A stretch of DNA of 64,000 bases, from positions 1 through 64,000 of the forward strand of contig CALKHN010000003.1 in NCBI GenBank assembly GCA_937991535.1, given 5' to 3'. This document shows, in pieces, positions 16,120 to 23,591 of the stretch. Both the position numbers and the translations under genes were made by a program. This DNA comes from an uncultured Sphingobacteriales bacterium (GTDB lineage: Bacteria; Bacteroidota; Bacteroidia; Chitinophagales; Chitinophagaceae). Within the stretch, counting starts at the first letter, position 1. The number at the start of each line of letters is the position of its first letter. The notes beneath the pieces are model-generated. The model did not search any database and was not told the origin of the DNA. It saw only the letters and a program-made list of their open reading frames with translations.

Positions 16120-18813
16120 ATGTATCTAAATTTTTTGCCAGTGAAATCAATTGTAACGGTTGCGGCTTTAGCGCTCGTACTTTTTTCCTGCAAGGACGGA
16201 AAAAGTCCCGAAGCTACAGGTCCCGTAGATCCTAAAGTAGAAAGATTAAAATTGCAGCCGGGCTTTACGGCTGAACGTTTGTTTGGTCCGTCTGAAAACG
16301 AGGATGGCTCGTGGGTTTCAATGACCTTTGACGATAAGGGGCGTATAATCGCTTCCGACCAGTACGGCTCTTTATACCGCCTGGTGGTACCTCCTGTTGG
16401 AGATACAACTAAAACCTCCATTGAAAAACTGGCCATCCCCAATGATAACACCCTTGTGGGAGATACCAGTCAAAAGAAAGTAGGTATCGGGTTTGCGCAT
16501 GGCTTGTTGTATGCATTCAACAGCTTGTATGTAATGGTAAATAGTTTAAATGACAAGGCAACCACCAGAACAAGCGGATTGTATCGCCTGCAGGATACCG
16601 ACGGAGATGACCAGTTTGATAAAGTAACTTTACTGAAGGCGCTGAAAGGAGAAGGAGAACACGGACCACATAGTTTAATACTATCGCCCGATAAAAAATC
16701 TATTTATGTTGTAATCGGTAATCATACTGATGTACCACAAATGGATGCTTACCATTTGCCTTCAAACTGGAAAGAAGATAATCTTTTTCCTTTAATAACA
16801 GATCCCAACGGGCATGCGGTTGATCGCAAAGCGCCCGGGGGATGGATTGCTAAGGTTGACCCCGAAAGCAACAAGTGGGAACTGATCAGCGCAGGCTATC
16901 GCAATCCTTTTGATATAGCATTTAATGCTGCGGGTGATTTGTTTACTTATGATTCGGATATGGAATGGGATTTCGGAACGCCCTGGTATCGTCCTACACG
17001 CATTTGCCACGTCACCGATGGCAGTGAGTACGGCTGGCGTACAGGCAACAGTAAATGGTCGCCATCATATCCTGATAATTTGCCCCCCGTTTTAAATATT
17101 GGGCAGGGTTCTCCCACCAACCTGATGTATAGCGGAAATGCACGTTTTCCCGAAAAATATGAAAATACTTTATTTGCTTTCGACTGGAGTTTTGGTATTA
17201 TATACGCCATTCATCTTGAAGCTGATGGCGCTTCTTACAAGGCAAAAGGTGAAGAATTCCTTTCCGGATCGCCCTTACCTTTAACGGATGGCGAGATCGG
17301 ACCGGATGGCGCAATGTACTTTTTAACCGGTGGTCGCAGGCTGGAATCTGATCTGTACAGGGTATATTATAAGGACAATAAGGGAAAAACAACGGATGAA
17401 TTAATGGGCAATAAGCTTGAAGAAACTCCGGAAAGTAAATTACGCAAGCAATTAGAAGCATATCATGGTGCGCCACAGGCAGGTGCAGTTGATTTTGCAT
17501 GGCCGCAATTAAAAAACAGCGATCGTTTTGTGCGTTATGCGGCACGTATTGCTGTTGAGCATCAGCCGGTAGCGGAGTGGCAGCAGCGCGCACTCGACGA
17601 AAAAGATCCTGTAACTGCTACTCAGGCGCTTATTGCATTGGCCCGCCAGGGAGATGCAGGCACTAAAAATCAAATACTGAATGCTCTAATGGGTATTGAT
17701 TTCTCAAAACTTTCTGAGCCACAGCAAATAGATATCGTTCGTGCATTTGAACTGGTGTTCTCCCGGATGGGACAACCCGATGGAGCAACAAAAGAAAAGG
17801 TAATTGCTTATCTTGACCCGCAATACCCGGCAAACACCAACGAACTGAACCGGTTGTTAAGTAAAGTGCTGGTATATATTGAAGCGCCAAAAGCCGTAGA
17901 AAAAACGATGGCCTTAATGGCAACGGCGAAGGATGAGGATACACAAAAGACTTTTACTTCATCCTCCGATCTTATTATGCGTAATCCGCAATACGGAATG
18001 GATATCGCCAATATGTTATCTAATGTGCCGCCTCAGCAGCAAACCTATTATGCCAATGTGCTCAGCAAAGCTAAAACCGGATGGACACCCGAATTGCGCG
18101 AGAAATATTTCCAGTGGTTTTATAATGCATTCAGCTATAAAGGCGGACATAGTTTCAGGGGCTTTATTAACAAAGCAAGGACGAATGCACTGGAGAATGT
18201 TCCAAAAGCACAGTTTGCACATTTTAATACCATCTCGGGAGATTCCATCGTAAATCGCACCGGGTATGCGCTGGCCGATGCGGCAGTACAGCCTAAAGGC
18301 CCGGGCAGAAGATGGAAAATGGAAGATGCGCTGGCGGTAATAGACAGCGGACTGGTGAATCGTAATTTTGAGCAGGGAAAAGCCATGTTCGCAGCTTCTC
18401 TTTGCATTTCGTGTCATACCATGAAAGGAGAAGGCGGTGTATCGGGCCCGGATCTAACGCAATTGGGTACACGCTTTTCTGCAAAAGATATACTGGAAGC
18501 GATTATTGATCCCAGCAAAAGTATCTCCGATCAGTATGGCGCTACGGTATTTTATCTGAAAGACGGCGGTTCAGTGCTGGGAAGGCTCATCAAAGAGGAA
18601 GGTGATAACTATGTTATTTCCCAGAATCCCTTTGCGCCGCAGATCGTAAGAGAAATTCCCAAAAAAGATGTGGCACGTACAAGAGTTTCGGATGTATCTC
18701 CCATGTTGCCGGGTATGATCAACAGGTTAAACAATGAAGAATTAAAAGATCTGATCGCTTACCTGGTTGCGGGTGGCAATAAAGATCACGAAGTATATAC
18801 CGGTAAAAAGTAA
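16120..18813 (+). CDS. PVC-type dehydrogenase-like lipoprotein with C-terminal cytochrome c domain
   Basis: 897 aa. The signal peptide has a lipobox-like LVLFSC. Residues about 40-430 are a propeller of the membrane-bound dehydrogenase type (HGPHSLILSPDKKSIY, GYRNPFDIAFN, DGEIGPDGAMYFLTGG). The middle (about 440-700) is HEAT-like helical repeats. The end has a heme c motif, Cys-Ile-Ser-Cys-His in AASLCISCHTMKGEGG, followed by GPDLTQLG and MLPGM, which could supply the distal Met. This is the PVC heme-binding domain layout. It would oxidise an unknown, probably sugar-like substrate outside the cytoplasm and pass electrons to its own heme. It is a larger paralogue of the gene at 351. Start is the ATG at 16120. 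Confidence 0.88.
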   Translation: MYLNFLPVKSIVTVAALALVLFSCKDGKSPEATGPVDPKVERLKLQPGFTAERLFGPSENEDGSWVSMTFDDKGRIIASDQYGSLYRLVVPPVGDTTKTSIEKLAIPNDNTLVGDTSQKKVGIGFAHGLLYAFNSLYVMVNSLNDKATTRTSGLYRLQDTDGDDQFDKVTLLKALKGEGEHGPHSLILSPDKKSIYVVIGNHTDVPQMDAYHLPSNWKEDNLFPLITDPNGHAVDRKAPGGWIAKVDPESNKWELISAGYRNPFDIAFNAAGDLFTYDSDMEWDFGTPWYRPTRICHVTDGSEYGWRTGNSKWSPSYPDNLPPVLNIGQGSPTNLMYSGNARFPEKYENTLFAFDWSFGIIYAIHLEADGASYKAKGEEFLSGSPLPLTDGEIGPDGAMYFLTGGRRLESDLYRVYYKDNKGKTTDELMGNKLEETPESKLRKQLEAYHGAPQAGAVDFAWPQLKNSDRFVRYAARIAVEHQPVAEWQQRALDEKDPVTATQALIALARQGDAGTKNQILNALMGIDFSKLSEPQQIDIVRAFELVFSRMGQPDGATKEKVIAYLDPQYPANTNELNRLLSKVLVYIEAPKAVEKTMALMATAKDEDTQKTFTSSSDLIMRNPQYGMDIANMLSNVPPQQQTYYANVLSKAKTGWTPELREKYFQWFYNAFSYKGGHSFRGFINKARTNALENVPKAQFAHFNTISGDSIVNRTGYALADAAVQPKGPGRRWKMEDALAVIDSGLVNRNFEQGKAMFAASLCISCHTMKGEGGVSGPDLTQLGTRFSAKDILEAIIDPSKSISDQYGATVFYLKDGGSVLGRLIKEEGDNYVISQNPFAPQIVREIPKKDVARTRVSDVSPMLPGMINRLNNEELKDLIAYLVAGGNKDHEVYTGKK

Positions 18814-18850
18814 ACGACAATATTTTAGAAGTTATACTGCATAAACATAT

Positions 18851-18887
18851 AAAAAGACTTCGCCGTGGTATCTGGCGAAGTCTTTTT
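18851..18887. terminator. Bidirectional intrinsic terminator
   Basis: A perfect 14-bp inverted repeat, AAAAAGACTTCGCC and GGCGAAGTCTTTTT, with a 9-nt loop. The A/T-rich outer arms give a T-run in either direction. It lies between two convergent genes (ends 18813 and 18936), so it can serve both. Confidence 0.9.
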
Positions 18888-18935
18888 CGTTTGATATGTT
18901 TGAGTATACAACTTTGAACGGGAAGACCTGTCTTT

Positions 18936-19490
18936 TTACAAATCTTTTATCTTACGGCAGGGGTTACCTGCTGCAAAACTATTATCCGGAACATCCCTTG
19001 TTACCACACTTCCGGCGCCTATTACACAGCAGTTACCGATGGTAACTCCAGGACAAATAATTACTCCACCCCCTATCCAAACATCTGAACCGATGGTAAC
19101 GGGTTTTCCAAATTCCAGTCCCGAAGCCCTTTCTTTCCAGTCCATGGGATGCGTGGCTGCATATATTTGAACATTGGGTCCAAACAGCACATTGCTTCCA
19201 ATCATAATTTTCATCACATCCAGCACAATGCAATTATAGTTGAAGTATACCTTGTTGCCCAACGATATATTCGTTCCATAATCGCAATAGAAGGGCGGTT
19301 CAATGGTTAAAGCAGCTCCCTGGTCTGGAATCAATTCGTTTAAAATCTGTATTCTTAAATTCTTCTCATCGCCTGTGGTATGGTTGAACCGGTTACACAA
19401 TAGCCTGGCGTTTCTCCTTTCTTTCAGCAACTCAGGATCTGAAGCGTTGTACAGGTCACCGTTTAGCATTTTTTGTTTTTCTGTTGACAT
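18936..19490 (-). CDS. maa: Sugar O-acetyltransferase (maltose acetyltransferase type)
   Basis: 184 aa, the usual length. The N-terminal Mac domain begins with KQKMLNGDLYNASDPEL, followed by a left-handed beta-helix of hexapeptide repeats. It includes the ATHPMDWKER loop with the catalytic His and the VWIGGGVIICPGVTIGN and AGSVVTRDVPDNSFAAGNP segments. Members transfer acetyl from acetyl-CoA to sugars in the cytoplasm; maltose and glucose are the best known acceptors. It is a stand-alone gene behind a terminator. Confidence 0.9.
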   Translation of the reverse strand: MSTEKQKMLNGDLYNASDPELLKERRNARLLCNRFNHTTGDEKNLRIQILNELIPDQGAALTIEPPFYCDYGTNISLGNKVYFNYNCIVLDVMKIMIGSNVLFGPNVQIYAATHPMDWKERASGLEFGKPVTIGSDVWIGGGVIICPGVTIGNCCVIGAGSVVTRDVPDNSFAAGNPCRKIKDL

Positions 19491-19551
19491 AAACGCTGTT
19501 TAACAGAAGGCTTTGCTGATATTAAGGGAGTAATTATTATTACTATTATTG

Positions 19552-20151
19552 TTATTCTGTGTATTCAAAAATACAATCCGCAATACCTGCAATAATTTCT
19601 TGAGATGGATTCAGGTTGCCGGGAAATACGGCAACATTTGATTTTACATAATAAACGCCTTCAAAAGTGGCACTCCCTTCCGTAAAAGGATACAAACTTT
19701 GTCCGCCCGTTTTATTAATTCCTAAAAAAAATGGTTGGGCTGCCCCTTCAACATAGTTATTGGCAGATATCAGGTATTTGGTATTGGCCGTAACGGCAAC
19801 AGGCGTAACGGCGGCATAGGTAAATGTGGTAAAATCCGTTGGCACAACGGTTGCGGAGGAAAGCAATGCTTTGCTGTCGAAATCCCATAAATTAACAGTA
19901 TATGCTTTACCTGTTATGGGAAACCGGCATCCCAGCGCTGTTATGTGACCATTCCGGCTAAAAAAAAGCTTATGTCCGAATTCAAACGGACCGCCTGCCA
20001 TGGTTCGAATACTGTCTACTACAGTAGCGCTTTGAACAACAGATTCCATTATTTTTTCTACAACTGTTTTTGGTGTTTCGTTCTCGTCTTTCTTACAGGC
20101 GAAACCAAAAAGAAGCACGCCGCAAAACAATAGTAAAATGCTTTTTTTCAT
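19552..20151 (-). CDS. DUF4082-like lipoprotein
   Basis: 199 aa from the ATG at 20151 (MKKSILLLF); the longer frame to 20220 adds residues unlike a signal. The lipobox LFGFAC leads to a charged linker KKDENE. The rest resembles the DUF4082 beta-sandwich: FEFGHKLFFSRNGHITALGCRF, then YTVNLWDFDSKALLSSATV, then VTANTKYLISAN. DUF4082 domains are found in secreted or surface proteins and are thought to bind ligands or carbohydrate. Exact role unknown. Confidence 0.65.
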   Translation of the reverse strand: MKKSILLLFCGVLLFGFACKKDENETPKTVVEKIMESVVQSATVVDSIRTMAGGPFEFGHKLFFSRNGHITALGCRFPITGKAYTVNLWDFDSKALLSSATVVPTDFTTFTYAAVTPVAVTANTKYLISANNYVEGAAQPFFLGINKTGGQSLYPFTEGSATFEGVYYVKSNVAVFPGNLNPSQEIIAGIADCIFEYTE

Positions 20152-20220
20152 GAGTAAAAGATTAGTGTTAAAAATAGATTTAAAGTGGAGGTGCTTGCAC
20201 ACTACCTTATGAGAAGGCAC

Positions 20221-20735
20221 TACGAAAAGATTGAATAAAATAATGTTGCCGGTAAAAAGGTGAAGAAGGGAAAGGTTTTTTCACAGATTTTAGTTTTAAA
20301 TAGTAACGAAGATAAGCGATTAAGCTATTTGTTCGGCTAAGAACCGGGAATATTCGCAATATGTTGGAACTATTGGATGTAATAACATATGCTTTCTATT
20401 CTTTTTAAAAGGTTTTTCAGCATTTTAATAAAAGAAAACCTTTATCTGAAAAATATTTTTTTAGTCTTTCCATGTGCCGCTTATTCTTTCGTTGCGGGCA
20501 ACACTGCATTTATCTGCAAATGGTTACCTCAAATCCAGGCATAGTGTTAACAATTCGGTAAATCCTGTCAAATTGTTTGCATTGCCGCTAAAGGGGAATA
20601 ATTATTGTTTTCACCTAAAGCTTAATTTTTGTGGACGCTTACCCAAATTGAGCGCTTTGAGATAACGCATGGATTATAAGGTGTTTACGATAATAATACC
20701 TACTTTAAAAAAACAGTACATAATTTTTTAAAAAA
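20221..20735. other. Long intergenic region, nothing recognised
   Basis: About 500 AT-rich bases between divergent genes. I see no supported reading frame; a 63-codon frame at 20474-20665 has no family likeness or clear start context. I recognised no RNA family. The right end carries the yceI control region. Confidence 0.5.
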
Positions 20736-20753
20736 TTAATGTTTAAACATTAA
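20736..20753. promoter_or_regulatory. Perfect 18-bp palindrome, candidate operator of yceI
   Basis: TTAATGTTTAAACATTAA reads identically on both strands and overlaps the first bases of the -7 promoter element at 20751. A repressor bound here would block RNA polymerase. YceI genes in Bacteroidota are often found near MarR-type regulators, so a MarR-like dimer is one possibility; no such gene is in the window. Confidence 0.6.
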
Positions 20754-20758
20754 CTTTG
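20751..20758 (+). promoter_or_regulatory. Promoter -7 element of yceI
   Basis: TAACTTTG matches the Bacteroidota -7 consensus TAnnTTTG exactly and lies 25 nt before the ATG at 20784. Confidence 0.65.
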
Positions 20759-20783
20759 CAGTCTAAAACTAAAAAAACCAAAA

Positions 20784-21407
20784 ATGAAAAAGGTATTTTT
20801 CTCTCTTTCTATCGCCGCCCTCGCGGTAAGCTGCGTAAGCAATCCGGAAGGCGACAAAGCTCAAACAACCGATGCTGCGGTGGCTGCAGCCGCTGAAGGT
20901 GATAAATTAGCGGTTAATACAGCGGTTTCTACCATTGCCTGGCACGGCAAAAAAGTAACCGGGGCGCATACCGGCAGTATTGAATTACAAAGTGGCGACA
21001 TCTTCATCAATGAGGGAAAGCTCACCGGTGGGTCCTTTGTTATTGACATGACTTCGCTGGAAAACCAGGATGTTACTGATCCTGAATTTAAAGGAAAGCT
21101 GGAAAATCACCTGAAATCGGATGATTTTTTTGCGGTGGAAAAATATCCCACCAGCAAATTTGAAATTACCGAAGTAAAAGAGCTGGGTAATGGTAAAATA
21201 GCTGTTGCCGGTAATCTAACGCTTCGTGATGCTACCAAGAACATCACTTACGAAGCAGATGTAGTAGAAAGCAGCGCTACAAAATTTGCTGCTAAAGCAG
21301 ATTTTAATATTAACCGTAAAGACTGGGGTGTGGCTTATGAAGGAATGAAAGATGATCTGATCAGCGACGAGATCAACTTTAAAATTAACCTGGTAGCTGG
21401 TCAGTAG
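20784..21407 (+). CDS. YceI family lipoprotein
   Basis: 207 aa. The signal peptide has a Cys in a lipobox-like context (ALAVSC), followed by an Ala-rich linker. From about residue 45 it is a YceI lipocalin-like domain: STIAWHGKKVTGAHTGSIEL, GSFVIDMTSLEN, LKSDDFFAVEKYPTSKFEIT, and a C-terminal INRKDWGVAYEG. YceI folds bind long isoprenoid or fatty-acid-like ligands in the periplasm and are linked to stress responses. It has its own promoter, palindrome and terminator, so it is a monocistronic, probably regulated gene. Confidence 0.93.
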   Translation: MKKVFFSLSIAALAVSCVSNPEGDKAQTTDAAVAAAAEGDKLAVNTAVSTIAWHGKKVTGAHTGSIELQSGDIFINEGKLTGGSFVIDMTSLENQDVTDPEFKGKLENHLKSDDFFAVEKYPTSKFEITEVKELGNGKIAVAGNLTLRDATKNITYEADVVESSATKFAAKADFNINRKDWGVAYEGMKDDLISDEINFKINLVAGQ

Positions 21408-21438
21408 GGTACGAAGGAGCTTTATAATATTTATATTA

Positions 21439-21467
21439 CCCCATCGCATACAGCGGTGGGGTTTTTT
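21439..21467 (+). terminator. Intrinsic terminator of yceI
   Basis: Stem CCCCATCGC / GCGGTGGGG (one G-T pair) with a 5-nt loop is followed by six T. It lies 32 nt after the yceI stop. Confidence 0.88.
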
Positions 21468-21498
21468 AGATTTGTGAAAGGATGGCGGAACCGGTTCA

Positions 21499-21798
21499 TT
21501 ATCCGTGCCGGTTGATGATTTGTTCCAATTGTTTAGCAGGCACTACCCCCGATTGCCGCCATTGTACTTTTCCATTCTTAAAAAGTATAAGTGTGGGCAC
21601 GCCCTGTATTTGGTAAGCGCTTGCTACCTGCGGGTTTTTGTCTACATCAATTTTAATAATCTTTGCCTTATCCCCGATCTTTGTTTTCAATTCCTCGAGC
21701 ACAGGCTTCATCATTTTGCAGGGGCCACACCATTCAGCATGAAAGTCTACCAGCGTTGGTGTATCCGCGTTTATTATTTCTGAAAAAGTATTCGGCAT
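21499..21798 (-). CDS. trxA: Thioredoxin
   Basis: 99 aa, slightly short but complete. The active site WCGPC has Cys24 and Cys27, followed by KIDVDKNPQVASAYQIQGVPTL with the cis-Pro. It reduces disulfides in the cytoplasm. Its start is 1 nt from the stop of the DUF2892 gene. It is the last gene of a DUF302-OsmC-rhodanese-DUF2892-thioredoxin operon, which suggests a specialised role in thiol or sulfane-sulfur handling rather than the main housekeeping thioredoxin. Confidence 0.93.
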   Translation of the reverse strand: MPNTFSEIINADTPTLVDFHAEWCGPCKMMKPVLEELKTKIGDKAKIIKIDVDKNPQVASAYQIQGVPTLILFKNGKVQWRQSGVVPAKQLEQIINRHG

Positions 21799-21799
21799 T

Positions 21800-22057
21800 T
21801 TATTGATTTTTTATTTCTTCAAATGTTATGTTTTCTATATCTTCTTTTTTGTGTTTTTGTATGGGAGTGGCGCAGCCACCTGCACCGCAGCATCCTGTAT
21901 TGGTTGCAGCAGTAAATAAAAAGAAAGCGCCCGCAAGTCCCATAAAACCATCCTGCATTTGAATTGCCTGTATCATAAAGAAAATGCCAAATGCAAGGCG
22001 TATCCATCGTGCAACATGCCACCCGGTAAATAGCGTTTGTTTAATTTTTTCCATCAT
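21800..22057 (-). CDS. DUF2892 / YgaP-like small membrane protein
   Basis: 85 aa with two hydrophobic helices (WIRLAFGIFFMIQAIQM and GLAGAFFLFTAATNTGCC) and a Cys-rich GCCGAGGC motif, then a charged tail. This is the two-helix unit found C-terminal to rhodanese in YgaP and as stand-alone DUF2892. It sits directly behind a rhodanese gene, so together they make a split YgaP. YgaP-type proteins are linked to sulfur transfer. A second DUF2892 gene lies at 30387. Confidence 0.8.
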   Translation of the reverse strand: MMEKIKQTLFTGWHVARWIRLAFGIFFMIQAIQMQDGFMGLAGAFFLFTAATNTGCCGAGGCATPIQKHKKEDIENITFEEIKNQ

Positions 22058-22065
22058 TTATTTAT

Positions 22066-22380
22066 TTACAGTTTGCTTTTCAGGCTATACCAGTTACCTG
22101 CGTTGTACACGGCACGGTATCCTTTTGCTTCTAAAATCCGTTTTGCAGTGCCACTTCTCATACCCGATGCGCAGCAACAAACAATGCACTTGTTCTTGTC
22201 TTTCAACTTTGAAAGGTTATTGCTTAACTGGTCTACAGGTATATTGATAGCATTCTTTATGTGCCCGCCGGCAAATTCCTCTCTGCTTCTAACGTCCAGC
22301 ACCACAGCTCCCTGTTTTATCAATTCGCTGTAATCGGTTTTAGGTCCAATACCCAATAAGTTTTTAATAGCTTCCATCAT
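22066..22380 (-). CDS. Single-domain rhodanese (sulfurtransferase)
   Basis: 104 aa. It contains LDVRSREEFAGGHIKNAINIP and an active loop with Cys70 and Arg75 (CASGMRS), giving the six-residue rhodanese loop. Two further Cys precede the nucleophile. Rhodaneses carry persulfide sulfur between donors and thiols. It precedes the DUF2892 gene by 8 nt, forming a two-gene version of YgaP. Confidence 0.9.
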   Translation of the reverse strand: MMEAIKNLLGIGPKTDYSELIKQGAVVLDVRSREEFAGGHIKNAINIPVDQLSNNLSKLKDKNKCIVCCCASGMRSGTAKRILEAKGYRAVYNAGNWYSLKSKL

Positions 22381-22439
22381 TATATTAAATTTATTTTATT
22401 TTTTAAAAAAGTCTAAAAATAATCCTTTCAGGATTCATT

Positions 22440-22910
22440 TCAGGAAGCTCCTGCTACCTCTGTCATCACTTCTTTTTTGTTATTGAATATCTGAGTATCG
22501 TTATAATTAACTTCCCAGGTAACAGGCAATGATTTTTTTAGCATGCTGCTCACTCCGCAGTACTTTTCCTGCGAATCGTTTACTGCATTAAGCGCGGCGT
22601 CTTTGTTTTCAGCCTTGCCTTTGAAGTCGTATATCATATGAATGGAAATGTATTCGATGGGTAGATGTTTACTGATCTCACCGCTAACCTTCATGCTAAA
22701 GTCGTCCGGATTTTTATTTGCCTTCCGAAGGATAGCCGCAACATCCATACCGGTACATCCGGCCAATGCGGTTAATACAAATGGTTTCGGAATGGGTCCA
22801 TGGTCTTCACCACCTACTTTTTCAGGAGCATCCATTACAACGGTATGCCCGTTAACCAATGCATTAAACTGCATTTTGCCCATCCATTGTACATCTATTT
22901 CGTGTGCCAT
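22440..22910 (-). CDS. OsmC/Ohr-family protein
   Basis: 156 aa. The OsmC pattern is clear: GGEDHGPIPKPFVLTALAGCTGMD with Cys52, a central helix, and EKYCGVSSML with Cys118. The two Cys are the peroxide-reacting pair of thiol-dependent peroxidases. It would reduce organic hydroperoxides or persulfides in the cytoplasm. Position between DUF302 and rhodanese genes fits a reactive-sulfur or oxidant response. Confidence 0.9.
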   Translation of the reverse strand: MAHEIDVQWMGKMQFNALVNGHTVVMDAPEKVGGEDHGPIPKPFVLTALAGCTGMDVAAILRKANKNPDDFSMKVSGEISKHLPIEYISIHMIYDFKGKAENKDAALNAVNDSQEKYCGVSSMLKKSLPVTWEVNYNDTQIFNNKKEVMTEVAGAS

Positions 22911-22971
22911 TGTGTTTTTCTTTTATTGGTTACTATTTTTTTTCCTTGTCAGCAGGAAAATCCTTGCGGAT

Positions 22972-23358
22972 TTATAGATTATCAACTACGCGCTGCAACT
23001 TCTCTTTTACCTGCATGGCTATATCGCCCAGTGCATCATGCTTTACAGCCATCATGGAGGCTACCGGATCTACCGCTGAAATTTCTATTGTACCATTTTT
23101 ATTTTCCTGTACAATCACATTGCAGGGAAGCATGGTGCCGATATTAGCCTCCGCCTGCAGTGCCTGGTGCGCGAAATGTGGGTTGCATGCACCCAAAATT
23201 TTATATTTTCTGAAATCTACGTCCAGCTTCTTCTTTAACGTTTCTTTTACATCAATCTCCGTAAGGACCCCGAAGCCTTCTTGCTTTAACGCCTCGGTTA
23301 CTTTTGAAATGACTGCATCGAAATCATCATCTACCGTTTTTGATAAATAGTAACTCAT
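22972..23358 (-). CDS. DUF302 domain protein
   Basis: 128 aa. It matches the DUF302 pattern: SKTVDDDFDAVISKVTEALK, GFGVLTEIDVKETLKKKL, YKILGACNPHFAHQAL and GTMLPCNVIVQE. The family is small, often associated with sulfur metabolism or metal stress, and of unknown biochemistry; the conserved Cys in GACNP and LPCN may bind metal or heme. It is the first gene of the five-gene operon, and a TGAT-N4-ATCA site lies 190 bp upstream. Confidence 0.88.
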   Translation of the reverse strand: MSYYLSKTVDDDFDAVISKVTEALKQEGFGVLTEIDVKETLKKKLDVDFRKYKILGACNPHFAHQALQAEANIGTMLPCNVIVQENKNGTIEISAVDPVASMMAVKHDALGDIAMQVKEKLQRVVDNL

Positions 23359-23548
23359 ATTTTATCGTTTTGTGTTGATTAGCAATTTATAATTATAATG
23401 TAAAGGTCCTTTAAAGAATAGATGTATTTGGCAACATTTGTTACATAAGGTAAGGTTTAAGGATGCTTGTTGCCACTGGTGTTTTGTGCTTTTGTTCAAG
23501 TTATTAAGAATGAATGTTTTTTTCACTGATAAAGGACAGGTGCGGAAA

Positions 23549-23560
23549 TGATATAGATCA
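23549..23560. promoter_or_regulatory. Candidate Crp/Fnr-type site before the DUF302 operon
   Basis: TGATATAGATCA (TGATCTATATCA on the minus strand) is a TGAT-N4-ATCA palindrome, the core of Fnr-type sites, 190 bp upstream of the DUF302 start. An identical core lies upstream of the Ric gene (43640). A REC-Crp regulator is encoded at 40374. Confidence 0.4.
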
Positions 23561-23591
23561 GTTGCTGAAAATACCTTCCTTTTTTGGCCGC

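Noticed and set aside
20474..20665. 63-codon frame in the gap before yceI
   Set aside because: No recognisable domain or start context.
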